From Bacillota bacterium (GTDB taxonomy: Bacteria; Bacillota; Clostridia; Lachnospirales; Cellulosilyticaceae), in contig JAEXBC010000518.1 of assembly GCA_023457875.1 (NCBI GenBank), positions 1-14,720 on the forward strand: a stretch of 14,720 nt of DNA, read 5' to 3'. Shown in pieces: positions 7,696-14,720 of the stretch (position 1 is the stretch's first letter; each line of letters starts with the position of its first letter). Both the position numbers and the translations under genes were made by a program. The notes under the pieces were generated by a model. That model was not told the origin of the DNA and searched no databases. It worked only from the letters and a program-made list of their open reading frames with translations.

Positions 7696-8508
7696 TTACT
7701 CAGTCCATGTAAGGCAAAGCCCATTTCCTTCTTCTTGTAAAACAGCAAGGGTCTTTACCTCTTCTTGTGATAGGATATAGACTTTTAGCTGAGTAAAATC
7801 TGCCGCATTATCTATCTGTATTTGGTGATCGCTGATTTGATAGTTCCACTTATTGGTATCTAAATAATCCTGTAATCGGATTAAAAAGGCTGTGGTATCC
7901 GTGAGTTCTACTTGCCACTCCATTCTACTATCAAGTGCGGTGCTCTCAAGTTTTCCGGCACTATCAGAAGGTACTTCTTGTATTTCATTTGCCATAACGC
8001 CATTCTCTTTTTCTGAAAAAGAATCATTAGCTTTTCTCTCTACTGTTTCTTGTGATCTGCTGCTTTTCTTAGGCATAGTAGCTTCTTCTAATACTTCGCT
8101 ATCCTGTGCTGCAGCTGGTGCTTCAAACACTTGACTTTCCTGAGCTGTGGTAGCGTTTTTTGATTCAAAGCTTGAACTATCTCCTCTACCCATTTGACTT
8201 AAAAACACAACACCCACTAACAAAGAGGCAGCTAGACCCACAAAATAACGAGGTAAATAATCCTTCTTTTTGATTGGCTTTAATACCTTTTCTTGTGATA
8301 TTTTTGCCATTAAGTATTGGTGAAACGTATCAGGCATTTCTACCTCTGGTAGATCATTCAGCATAGTAACCATTTGTTCTAAAGCCCTATATTCCTTTTT
8401 ACACGCCTCACACAGGTCAAGGTGTGCCTTCATTTCTACTTGCTCTTGATTACTTAACTGCTTATCAATATATAAAGATAATTTTTCCCTACAAGTATTG
8501 CAATTCAT
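7696..8508 (-). CDS. Anti-sigma factor, zinc-finger (zf-HC2) type, membrane-anchored
   Basis: A 270-residue single-pass protein expected to hold the adjacent ECF sigma factor inactive at the membrane. The cytoplasmic N-terminus has CNTC and, about 25 residues on, HLDLCEAC, the His-x3-Cys-x2-Cys zinc motif of ZAS anti-sigma domains. A membrane helix follows near residues 90-105 (YFVGLAASLLVGVVFL). After it comes an acidic, Ser/Glu-rich linker, then an extracytoplasmic tail of about 80 residues (from MEWQVELTDTTAFL). I do not recognise the tail; it would be the natural sensing or proteolysis-control part. The ATG at 8508 has GGAAGGAG eight bases upstream. A GTG at 8517 is in frame but only one base from that site. 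The ribosome site begins at the sigma stop codon, suggesting coupled translation. Confidence 0.88.
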   Translation of the reverse strand: MNCNTCREKLSLYIDKQLSNQEQVEMKAHLDLCEACKKEYRALEQMVTMLNDLPEVEMPDTFHQYLMAKISQEKVLKPIKKKDYLPRYFVGLAASLLVGVVFLSQMGRGDSSSFESKNATTAQESQVFEAPAAAQDSEVLEEATMPKKSSRSQETVERKANDSFSEKENGVMANEIQEVPSDSAGKLESTALDSRMEWQVELTDTTAFLIRLQDYLDTNKWNYQISDHQIQIDNAADFTQLKVYILSQEEVKTLAVLQEEGNGLCLTWTE

Positions 8509-8523
8509 ATCGCACACTCCTTC

Positions 8524-9132
8524 CTATTTAATATGACGAAAAAAGGACCAAAAAGGTTCTTTTTTTTGAGAAAAAACTTTTTTAAGCGCTTGTCTAGCTC
8601 TAGATAACCTAGACTTTACTGTTCCAAGGGATACATACAGAATCTCGGCTATTTCTTCATAGGAATAGCCTTCAATATCTCTTAGCACTAGAATCACTTG
8701 ATAATCCTCTTGTAATTCTTGAATGCCCAAATGAACAATCTCTTGTAGTTCCTTTTTCTCTATCTGCTCTGCTACGCCTATTTCCTTATGCTCTTTTTCA
8801 ATAACCCATTCGTCTTCCCCGTCTTGGCTTTCTTGGAATAGTGAAATATCCTGCCTTCTATTTTTATTTTTCCGTAAAATATCTAAACATTGATTCGTTG
8901 CAATACGATAGATCCAAGTGCTTATTTTAGCTTGCCCCTCAAACAAATGGATCTGTTTCCAAACCTTTATACAGACCTCTTGTGCTGCATCATAGGCTTC
9001 CTCAGCATCCTTTAACAAATGTAGGCACAGTGAATAAATTTTCTTTTCATACTGACTAATAAGCATTTCATAAGCCTCTACATTCCCCTCTTTGGCCAAT
9101 GCAATCAAGCTTTTTTCATCCCTTTCTTGCAC
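8524..9132 (-). CDS. RNA polymerase sigma factor, ECF (sigma-70 family)
   Basis: A 202-residue group 4 (ECF) sigma factor. Region 2 is seen in DAEEAYDAAQEVCIKVWKQI and FEGQAKISTWIYRIATNQCLDILRK, the core-binding and -10-melting part. Region 4 is seen in ELQEDYQVILVLRDIEGYSY followed by EEIAEILYVSLGTVKSRLSR, a helix-turn-helix that would bind the -35. The charged linker between them is longer than in many ECF factors. The chosen start is GTG at 9132, which has AAAGGAGGGGG at good spacing. An ATG at 9180 is in frame but lacks a ribosome site and falls within a few bases of the predicted transcription start. It forms an operon with the anti-sigma gene 15 bases downstream. The regulon cannot be read from this window. 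Confidence 0.92.
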   Translation of the reverse strand: MQERDEKSLIALAKEGNVEAYEMLISQYEKKIYSLCLHLLKDAEEAYDAAQEVCIKVWKQIHLFEGQAKISTWIYRIATNQCLDILRKNKNRRQDISLFQESQDGEDEWVIEKEHKEIGVAEQIEKKELQEIVHLGIQELQEDYQVILVLRDIEGYSYEEIAEILYVSLGTVKSRLSRARQALKKVFSQKKEPFWSFFRHIK

Positions 9133-9192
9133 CTTTTTCCCCCTCCTTTGTATCAATTTGAAATATCCCATTATTTGCATCTATCTCTATCT

Positions 9193-9198
9193 ATTATA
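9193..9198 (-). promoter_or_regulatory. Candidate -10 box of the sigma/anti-sigma operon
   Basis: A perfect TATAAT on the minus strand, 61 bases upstream of the GTG start of the sigma gene. No -35 consensus is visible at 17 bases. I also found no clear ECF-type autoregulatory promoter (AAC-type -35 with a spaced -10), so autoregulation is not demonstrated. Confidence 0.4.
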
Positions 9199-9344
9199 AA
9201 CAGGTAAAAACCTTGTCTATTCACTCCTATCCTTCCTATACCCATCATGAAATTGAGCATAGATTCCCATAGGATGAAAATGTTTTACATACCCTTCATT
9301 ATTTTAATCTGATTTAATGATGATTACAATCTTTTTAATGTGAG

Positions 9345-9368
9345 GTATGACGGAGGATTCAGTCATAC
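9345..9368. repeat. Inverted repeat in the sigma-tRNA intergenic region
   Basis: GTATGAC and GTCATAC are perfect 7-base inverted copies separated by GGAGGATTCA. The element lies about 210 bases upstream of the sigma gene and 32 bases before the tRNA-Leu -35. No T-tract follows immediately on either strand, so an operator or small RNA structure is possible. Function unknown. Confidence 0.5.
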
Positions 9369-9399
9369 TGTATTTTCCACGGTTTTTCATAAAAGGCAC

Positions 9400-9428
9400 T
9401 TGCCTTCATTTTAAAATTATGGTAATAT
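9400..9428 (+). promoter_or_regulatory. Promoter of tRNA-Leu
   Basis: TTGCCT, a 17-base spacer and TAATAT, with TG one base before the -10 (TGGTAATAT). The transcription start would be near 9435, about 19 bases before the mature tRNA. Confidence 0.6.
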
Positions 9429-9453
9429 ACTTTTTGTTAGTAATCGATATTAA

Positions 9454-9534
9454 GCCGCTGTGGCGAAATGGCAGACGCACCTGACTCAAAATCAGGCGTA
9501 GAGATACATGCCGGTTCGAGTCCGGCCAGCGGTA
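9454..9534 (+). tRNA. tRNA-Leu, anticodon CAA
   Basis: The acceptor arms GCCGCTG and CAGCGGT pair with a terminal G-U, followed by discriminator A. The anticodon stem CCTGA/TCAGG holds the loop CTCAAAA, giving anticodon CAA (9487-9489), which reads UUG. A long variable arm (class II tRNA, as expected for Leu) precedes the T arm GCCGG-TTCGAGT-CCGGC. CCA is not encoded. It is the only plus-strand gene in the window. Confidence 0.95.
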
Positions 9535-9561
9535 TATTTTATAATCACTTCAATATACGTT

Positions 9562-9600
9562 TAAAAACCTCTATTTTGTTTTTCAAAATAGAGGTTTTTA
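9562..9600. terminator. Bidirectional intrinsic terminator between tRNA-Leu and the stalk/PKD gene
   Basis: A perfect 17-bp stem with a TTTTT loop. One arm starts TAAAAACCTC and the other ends GAGGTTTTTA. The outer A/T pairs supply a T-tract in both directions. It lies 27 bases after tRNA-Leu and 4 bases beyond the stop of the converging gene, so it should end both transcripts. Confidence 0.92.
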
Positions 9601-9604
9601 TCAT

Positions 9605-11719
9605 TTACCATTCACTTTTTGGAATAAAACCAATTAATACAGGTGCTGAAGAACCATTAGGAAGCATATACTCGAGCACTCTAGTTTCTCCCTTTTTTAT
9701 GACACCTAGTAAGACAGCTTTTTTGTTTTGTCCTATAAAGTAACCACTATTAGGTGCTAAATACGTTCCCGTATCCACCCACTTGATGGCGCCTCTAAAT
9801 ACATTGGCTCTTGGATTAAGGATAACGCCCATATCCTCTTTTGCGGTAATGGTTAGGCGATAACTCACACCAAAATTACCTTTGTTTTGCATAAAATCAC
9901 CTGTAAGAAGATCTGTACCCGCTACCCACTCTTCAGGATACTGACCAAGTACAACCTGAGTAGGCTCATTTGTGTTTAATGCTATAGTGTGTTCAATGAT
10001 TGTTCCTTCAAAGCTACCTCTAATATGTATGCTTCGCCCTAGAATAGGCAACGTTTCTAGTTGTTCTAATCCTAAATCTTTTTCGATAACTGCAGTTGTA
10101 AGCTTCACTTCCCCAGAAGCTTCTAGATCCATTAATCCTGAAAGACATTGTCCATTTTGCCAGTTCTTGCTACCACTATCGTATAGGATATATTGCTCAC
10201 TTGGCTTAATTGTAATCGTCCTCTGACTTGTACTTTGCCAATAATCATATAGTAGACGCTGACCGATATATAAGACATCTGTTGCAGGTCCTTTTACCAT
10301 CTCATTACGAAGTACTAGGGTGATTGGACTAGACGTAGTGTTTTCTGCCACAAGAACAAATCGTTTATTTGCTACTTCTTCTTTGAACCCATTAATATGG
10401 TGAAAAAGTACTCTTCCTTCTCCAGAGAAAGCGCCTTGATACAATATACCATTTTGTTCTACAACTTCTGGTGAGTCACTCATCCATAGGATGTCTTGAT
10501 TTTTCTTGGTAGTTTGTATAGGTGCTGACTGATATTTTCTATAATCACTGCCTTGGAAGTTATCTATGATACTGCCTATTGTGCCTGAAGTAAAATGATA
10601 GGACCATTCACTTTGTTGCACTTGACTTGTAATATGTACAGTAGTTTCTGTGGCCTGGCTTACTTTTCCATAACTATCTGTAAGCTGGAGGCTTACGATG
10701 TAGTCACCTTCTGCAAAAAAGGCATAGGGTTTTGTGATGACTGCTTGGTTCGCCGCTTCCCCCATTTTACGATACAACCATCTTTCACTTTGAATACTTT
10801 CCCACTCTTCATTTTGATAGGTATAGCTAAAACTTAAAGGTTCTCCTATAGCATAGGATTGTTTAGCTGCATTAAAGGAGGTGATTTGAGGTGGCTGATT
10901 GGGTTTTACCACTAAGATTTGAGTAACTAACTCACTCCATGCTCCTTTTTCATCCATTACACGTAGACCTAGCTCATAAGTCCCCTCTTTCAAACCTTTT
11001 ACAAGGCTGTCTGCACTACTAGAGGTTTTTCCATTAAGTTGCCAAACATAGTTTGTAATTTGGTCTCCGTCTGCATCGTAACTTGATTGACTGACTAAAA
11101 TCTCTTGTCCTTCTATATATGTATCCTGATTAAGAGAAATACTCGCAACAGGAGGGGTATTTGAACCGATCTGTGGCTCATGATTTTCCTCAATAATGGT
11201 TTTGGTAATGGATATTGTTTTCTTGACGTTATCATAATCTACTTCTAATCCAAATGCTTCACCTAAAAAACGAATAGGCACCAGTGTTACACCTTTTTTT
11301 ATGACAACGCCTTGATCTAAACTATAAAGTTCTTCATTGACGTAGGCATTTTTCTCTCCTATCGTTAAGCTGACCATTACTTCCTGATTATAGATGTTGA
11401 TTTTTTGACTCTCACGCTTCCAGTCCACTTCAGCGTGTAGAATGGTCTCTACTACAAACCGCAAGGGTAAATAGGTACTCCCATTCATAACCGTAGGTGC
11501 TTCAGGTAATAGACAAGTACTGCCATTTAACAAAGCTTCCTTATTATTAAGGAATAATATCAGTTCCTCCTTATTCACTGTTTCTTGAAGCGTTGGTATG
11601 CTCTCTTCCTGTATTGTTACTTCTGGACTATTTAATAGATCACTTGCTTCATTTGCCTGAATTGAAACACTCCACGCTAAAGTATACGCTAGTAAAATCA
11701 TTATATATGTCTTTTTCAT
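9605..11719 (-). CDS. Exported protein with stalk-like (copper amine oxidase N-terminal type) region and PKD-like domains
   Basis: A 704-residue secreted protein of unknown function. It begins with a signal peptide (MKKTYIMILLAYTLAWSVSI), probably cut after Ala22. About residues 50-175 look like the stalk domain often annotated as copper amine oxidase N-terminal: VMNGSTYLPLRFVVETI and VTLVPIRFLGEAFGLEVDYD are its two repeated signatures. Two PKD/Ig-like regions follow, near 185-272 (SYDADGDQITNYVWQLNG, then GTYELGLRVMDEKGAWS) and 275-368 (EGDYIVSLQLTDSYGKVS). The last roughly 335 residues are rich in beta-prone stretches, and I do not recognise them. No catalytic motif, LPxTG signal or membrane tail is seen. 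The start at 11719 has GGGAGA five bases upstream; an in-frame ATG at 11782 would add 21 basic residues ahead of the signal peptide. It lies 63 bases after the lipoprotein gene, likely in one operon. Confidence 0.85.
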   Translation of the reverse strand: MKKTYIMILLAYTLAWSVSIQANEASDLLNSPEVTIQEESIPTLQETVNKEELILFLNNKEALLNGSTCLLPEAPTVMNGSTYLPLRFVVETILHAEVDWKRESQKINIYNQEVMVSLTIGEKNAYVNEELYSLDQGVVIKKGVTLVPIRFLGEAFGLEVDYDNVKKTISITKTIIEENHEPQIGSNTPPVASISLNQDTYIEGQEILVSQSSYDADGDQITNYVWQLNGKTSSSADSLVKGLKEGTYELGLRVMDEKGAWSELVTQILVVKPNQPPQITSFNAAKQSYAIGEPLSFSYTYQNEEWESIQSERWLYRKMGEAANQAVITKPYAFFAEGDYIVSLQLTDSYGKVSQATETTVHITSQVQQSEWSYHFTSGTIGSIIDNFQGSDYRKYQSAPIQTTKKNQDILWMSDSPEVVEQNGILYQGAFSGEGRVLFHHINGFKEEVANKRFVLVAENTTSSPITLVLRNEMVKGPATDVLYIGQRLLYDYWQSTSQRTITIKPSEQYILYDSGSKNWQNGQCLSGLMDLEASGEVKLTTAVIEKDLGLEQLETLPILGRSIHIRGSFEGTIIEHTIALNTNEPTQVVLGQYPEEWVAGTDLLTGDFMQNKGNFGVSYRLTITAKEDMGVILNPRANVFRGAIKWVDTGTYLAPNSGYFIGQNKKAVLLGVIKKGETRVLEYMLPNGSSAPVLIGFIPKSEW

Positions 11720-11782
11720 GCTGTTCTCCCTAATTTCATATTTTTTTGTCAAACGCTTTCTATGACGCCATGTTTTGTGCAA

Positions 11783-12856
11783 TTACTTGATTTCTTTTAT
11801 TTGTTGTATATATGTATCGACATATTCGTTGATCTTCTCCACTTGATAAGGTAATGCATTCTCAAATATCCATCCATAAGTGGGATACTCAAAGTCATAG
11901 TATCTAATATAGTACCAATAACCCTCTTTTCCGTCTACTTGATCTTTTTCCTTCGTTCTTCCTATCACGGTATAGGGAGCTGATTGAAGCAAATAGTCTA
12001 AGCTATATTTTTCATCATATACATTTTCTATATCACCTTGGGTATGTATGCCTAATTGATAGTTCGCATCATAGGCTAAATTAACCGTTATCGTTTCTGA
12101 CTTTTCATTTGGTTCTTTTCTAAACTTTGTTTGACTAGCTGCAACTGCCTGCCATTCTTTCTCAACTACCATCTGATACCCTGCAAAATTGCAAACTTCT
12201 CCAACTTGAGGCTGGCTATCATTAGCTCCAAAAAACACATTTTCATCCTCTCCATAAAGTTGCTCTGAGTACATCGGACTGTCTGAGACTACTCTGAAAT
12301 CCAATAGGACTTCATCCCCCTTAAATGTTTTTGGTAGAGAATAATTGATATACGAGCCTTCAAATTCTTCGCCCTTCTCTATGCTATACAACTTGACTTG
12401 ATGATCATTTACTAATTCATATTTACCAAACGACTCAACCCTAAGATTGGTGCCTATCGCAAAGCAATTATCTAGATAAAACACCAACGTAGCATAAGGC
12501 ACTGGAGAACCGTCACAGGTATACCATGAAGTTGAACATAGGTATGCTTTATCTATTGATTCAACTGACTTTGGATACTGGTCTATTCGATAATCCCATT
12601 TTTCAAATGTTTCTTTATTAATATGATTCCAATAAAGATAGGGACTGTTTAAATCTAGTGTCGCATCATTACCATCTGTACTTTTTTCTTTGTTTATTGT
12701 ACTTACTTCTTCACTCTCTTTTAATGTTTTCTCGGTATGTGTAACATTTGGACTTTCTTTTGCACGAGCCTTTTCCTCTAATTCTGCTTGATTCGTACAG
12801 GCTACAAGTACAAATGCTAAGCCTATTACCATACATCCGTTGATTACTTTTCTCAT
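11783..12856 (-). CDS. Lipoprotein with possible C-terminal SH3-like region, function unknown
   Basis: A 357-residue predicted lipoprotein. The N-terminus has a short basic region, a hydrophobic stretch and the lipobox LVAC, so Cys20 would be lipidated and anchor it to the outer face of the membrane. A charged, Ser/Glu/Thr-rich linker follows to about residue 65. The middle part (about 70-210) is not recognised. The C-terminal part, from KFRKEPNEKSETITVN to YWYYIRYYDFEYPTYGWIFE, resembles a bacterial SH3-like fold with its GW ending, but with an insertion; this is tentative. The ribosome site is weak: GAGGG lies about 12 bases from the ATG. No convincing promoter was found upstream. The gene precedes the stalk/PKD gene in the same orientation, and both products are exported, which suggests a shared envelope role. 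Confidence 0.8.
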   Translation of the reverse strand: MRKVINGCMVIGLAFVLVACTNQAELEEKARAKESPNVTHTEKTLKESEEVSTINKEKSTDGNDATLDLNSPYLYWNHINKETFEKWDYRIDQYPKSVESIDKAYLCSTSWYTCDGSPVPYATLVFYLDNCFAIGTNLRVESFGKYELVNDHQVKLYSIEKGEEFEGSYINYSLPKTFKGDEVLLDFRVVSDSPMYSEQLYGEDENVFFGANDSQPQVGEVCNFAGYQMVVEKEWQAVAASQTKFRKEPNEKSETITVNLAYDANYQLGIHTQGDIENVYDEKYSLDYLLQSAPYTVIGRTKEKDQVDGKEGYWYYIRYYDFEYPTYGWIFENALPYQVEKINEYVDTYIQQIKEIK

Positions 12857-12931
12857 TTCTTTTTTTAACCCTCACTTTGTTTGATGTATTACAAGTACCT
12901 CTGAACTATTCATAGATGTTTCTTACCCCCG

Positions 12932-12943
12932 TAGATTAATCTA
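12932..12943. repeat. Perfect 12-base palindrome upstream of the lipoprotein gene
   Basis: TAGATTAATCTA is a perfect palindrome about 75 bases upstream of the lipoprotein start. It could be a regulator operator. A palindrome of this AT-rich composition can also arise by chance. Confidence 0.3.
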
Positions 12944-13082
12944 TTTTGTACAATATATCTTGATCCACTCTATGGATGACACATTTTATATTGAAATTTT
13001 CTGAGTTTAACTTGCATAGCTTATATTCTAACATCAAACAGTACATACGTAAAGTAACATAGCTAAATCATTACCCGAAGAT

Positions 13083-13107
13083 AAAAAAATAGCCTCCTAA
13101 GAGGCTA
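13083..13107 (-). terminator. Intrinsic terminator of the permease/TetR operon
   Basis: On the minus strand TAGCCTC, loop TTAG, GAGGCTA, then seven T residues. The 7-bp stem includes the TAG stop codon of the TetR gene, so the terminator overlaps the coding end. Confidence 0.9.
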
Positions 13108-13695
13108 ACTTAATAATTTTCTAACTGCCATGTTCAAATGGGGCTTAAACTCCTGGATAGGTAAGGGAATATCATACAAAATGGAATTATAACAAGTAGA
13201 TCCAACTAATTCGATAATCATAAATAATGTGGTTTTTGAGTCTTCTACCGGCAAATGTTCTTCTAAAACTCTTTGTTCAAACATCTTATAAACAGCATTT
13301 TGAAAGCCTATCCCTGTTTCTTCACTAAGTTGCAAATTGACAAGTCCCATCGATAAATTCTTATAAATAAATTTTAAAAGTGCTTGATCTCTTGTCAGTT
13401 CATCAACAATATAATCAATAATGATTAAGAGTTGCTCCGTAAAGTTTTCATACTTTGATTGGCGGCTAAAGTCAATGGCATTTTCAAATAACACAATCGC
13501 TTTTTTACTTCTTAGTTTCTCAATTAAATCATATTTATCTTTGAAGTAAAGGTAAAAAGTTCCTTTAGCCATACCTGCTTCACTTGCAATATCTTGAATC
13601 GTTGTTTCATTAATTCCCTTAGAAGTAAATAAGTTGAATGCTGTTTCCAAAAGCATTTGTTTCTTTCTTTGCTGCTTCTCCTTTATTTTCCCCAT
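13105..13695 (-). CDS. TetR/AcrR-family transcriptional regulator
   Basis: A 196-residue TetR-type repressor. The N-terminal DNA-binding domain is clear: KKQMLLETAFNLFTSKGINE, then TTIQDIASEAGMAKGTFYLY with FKDKYDLI, the helix-turn-helix and the YxYF segment. The remaining roughly 140 residues would be the helical ligand-binding and dimer domain, which varies too much to name an effector. AAGGA lies eight bases before the ATG. It starts 21 bases after the permease stop codon, so it is the last gene of that operon. The usual role in such a layout is to repress its own exporter operon, but the operator would lie outside this window. An inverted-repeat terminator overlaps its stop codon. Confidence 0.93.
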   Translation of the reverse strand: MGKIKEKQQRKKQMLLETAFNLFTSKGINETTIQDIASEAGMAKGTFYLYFKDKYDLIEKLRSKKAIVLFENAIDFSRQSKYENFTEQLLIIIDYIVDELTRDQALLKFIYKNLSMGLVNLQLSEETGIGFQNAVYKMFEQRVLEEHLPVEDSKTTLFMIIELVGSTCYNSILYDIPLPIQEFKPHLNMAVRKLLS

Positions 13696-13716
13696 AACCT
13701 CATTCCTTTTTGCACC

Positions 13717-14720
13717 TTAATGTTTTTCATCCATCTCTTCACCCAAGGCCACAGCACTTATTCCAAATTTCTTTTTAAAGCACATTATCGCCAAAGGCAT
13801 CATTACCAAAGTATATATTATTAATCCTACTACATTTTGTGCCACTGATGCAAATGGTAAATCTTTTACCATCACTTCATCAAAGGGTCTTGCATAATTC
13901 ACAAGTGGCCATACCACGCTCATCACCCCAGCTAAAAAAGGAGGCATTTGTTCTATCGGCCACACGTATCCACAAGTTAAGAAGGTGGGCAGAGAAAGCA
14001 TATAGGCAATTTGCGTAAATCTCGTTTTTGTCTTGGTAAAGCTAAATAAAATAACTCCAGGACAACTAATCGCTATACTAAAGAGGATACTCAGAAGGAG
14101 TGCAACCGCTATATTACTATTTAGTACTAAATTGAATTTCTTATGTATTAGAAAAATTGAAAATGCCCCAGAGCCAATTAGACCCGTTGCTGCCACTACA
14201 ATCTTTGCAGCAATTTGACGCCATGTATGTTTAGTCGCCACTTCTTCTGGATTCCTAGTTAATAAGGTGGCCATACTTGAGAGCATAAGTTGTTGGAGTA
14301 ATACTGAAAAGATGCCATATACCAAGTAGTTCATATAAGATAGCTTAGGATCATAGAGCATTCGGTCTTGAAAGTTAAAAGTAAGTACTATATGATTCGC
14401 CATATCTTCTTCTAATGCCCCTTTTCCCTCTAGCACTTGTATAGAAGCTCCAGCAGATACGGATTGAACAATTTGAGCTGCACCTGCGTAAACATTATTT
14501 CCCACAACAACATTGGTGCCATCTGTAAGAATCATAACTTGTGACTGCTTGCCTTGTTTTATATGATCACTTAAATGGGCAGGAATATAGACCCCCATAT
14601 ATACTTTTCTTTCATCAATAAGCTGCTGTAATTCTTTTGGACTTGACGCATAATAGGCTATACTAAAGCGTTCATTGTCATCAAAATACTGTATCATTTG
14701 CCTACTTAACTGACTATTAT
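13717..14720 (-). CDS. ABC-2 type transporter permease, C-terminal part (cut by window edge)
   Basis: The frame stays open to the right edge. The residues before the first internal Met (NSQLSRQMIQYFDDNERF) match the SR-LI-F pattern typical of the extracytoplasmic loop of ABC-2 permeases, so the real start is beyond base 14720. The visible 334 residues hold the rest of that loop (YIPAHLSDHIKQGKQSQVMI, then TDGTN). About five membrane helices follow: YLVYGIFSVLLQQLMLSSMA; IVVAATGLIGSGAFSIFLI; a long hydrophobic stretch after SNIA; the LSLPTFLTCGYVWPIEQMPP loop-helix; and VVGLIIYTLVMMPLAIMCF. Permeases of this type (YhhJ/YbhR-like) export drugs or other hydrophobic compounds with a separate ATPase, expected upstream outside the window. 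It is followed by a TetR regulator. Confidence 0.9.
   Translation of the reverse strand, partial: NSQLSRQMIQYFDDNERFSIAYYASSPKELQQLIDERKVYMGVYIPAHLSDHIKQGKQSQVMILTDGTNVVVGNNVYAGAAQIVQSVSAGASIQVLEGKGALEEDMANHIVLTFNFQDRMLYDPKLSYMNYLVYGIFSVLLQQLMLSSMATLLTRNPEEVATKHTWRQIAAKIVVAATGLIGSGAFSIFLIHKKFNLVLNSNIAVALLLSILFSIAISCPGVILFSFTKTKTRFTQIAYMLSLPTFLTCGYVWPIEQMPPFLAGVMSVVWPLVNYARPFDEVMVKDLPFASVAQNVVGLIIYTLVMMPLAIMCFKKKFGISAVALGEEMDEKH

Noticed and set aside
9468..9743. A 91-codon plus-strand open frame running through tRNA-Leu and the terminator
   Set aside because: It begins inside the tRNA, crosses the 17-bp terminator hairpin and continues antisense to the stalk/PKD gene. It has no ribosome site.
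9972..10837. Plus-strand frames of about 80 codons opposite the stalk/PKD gene
   Set aside because: No ribosome site, no recognisable domain, and they overlap a coherent multi-domain exported protein.
1..14720. Search for insertion sequences, CRISPR arrays, toxin-antitoxin or phage-defence genes
   Set aside because: No transposase, spaced repeat array, integrase or defence-type domain was seen; the genes are housekeeping, signalling and envelope types.

Overview
The window is low-GC, clostridial-type DNA. The evidence is a T-box-controlled single-chain glycyl-tRNA synthetase, a bacterial-type pyruvate phosphate dikinase, strong AGGAGG ribosome binding sites and U-tract terminators. The order dgt, ppdK, glyQS suggests the chromosome of a Clostridia member, possibly Lachnospirales, but that placement is inference. 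All protein genes are on the minus strand. The only plus-strand gene is a tRNA.

Left part (1-5984): the window opens inside the 5' end of a dGTPase-family gene (dgt). About 575 bases without a clear gene follow, holding a degenerate 45-base direct repeat and candidate promoters. Next come a complete methyl-accepting chemotaxis protein with its own promoter and terminator, and then ppdK, which has an extended -10 promoter, a structured leader and a strong terminator. The chemotaxis gene is a self-contained unit between two housekeeping genes.

Middle part (5936-9600): glyQS lies behind a complete glycine T-box leader with a promoter, a glycine specifier, stem III, the T-box sequence and an intrinsic terminator. 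Upstream of it is a two-gene ECF sigma factor/zinc-finger anti-sigma operon. A gene-free stretch with an inverted repeat follows, then tRNA-Leu(CAA) on the plus strand. A perfect 17-bp hairpin separates the tRNA from the converging gene.

Right part (9605-14720): a two-gene operon encodes exported proteins: a lipoprotein with a possible C-terminal SH3-like region, and a protein with a stalk-like (copper amine oxidase N-terminal type) region, two PKD-like regions and an unrecognised C-terminal third. The window ends with a TetR regulator just downstream of a truncated ABC-2 membrane permease, a typical layout for a self-regulated exporter.

Several genes have upstream in-frame start codons that look wrong. 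The starts given here follow the Shine-Dalgarno sites and, in two cases, the promoter position. I saw no mobile element, CRISPR array or clear defence system. The least explained items are the stalk/PKD protein with its lipoprotein partner, the ppdK leader and the repeat region upstream of dgt.
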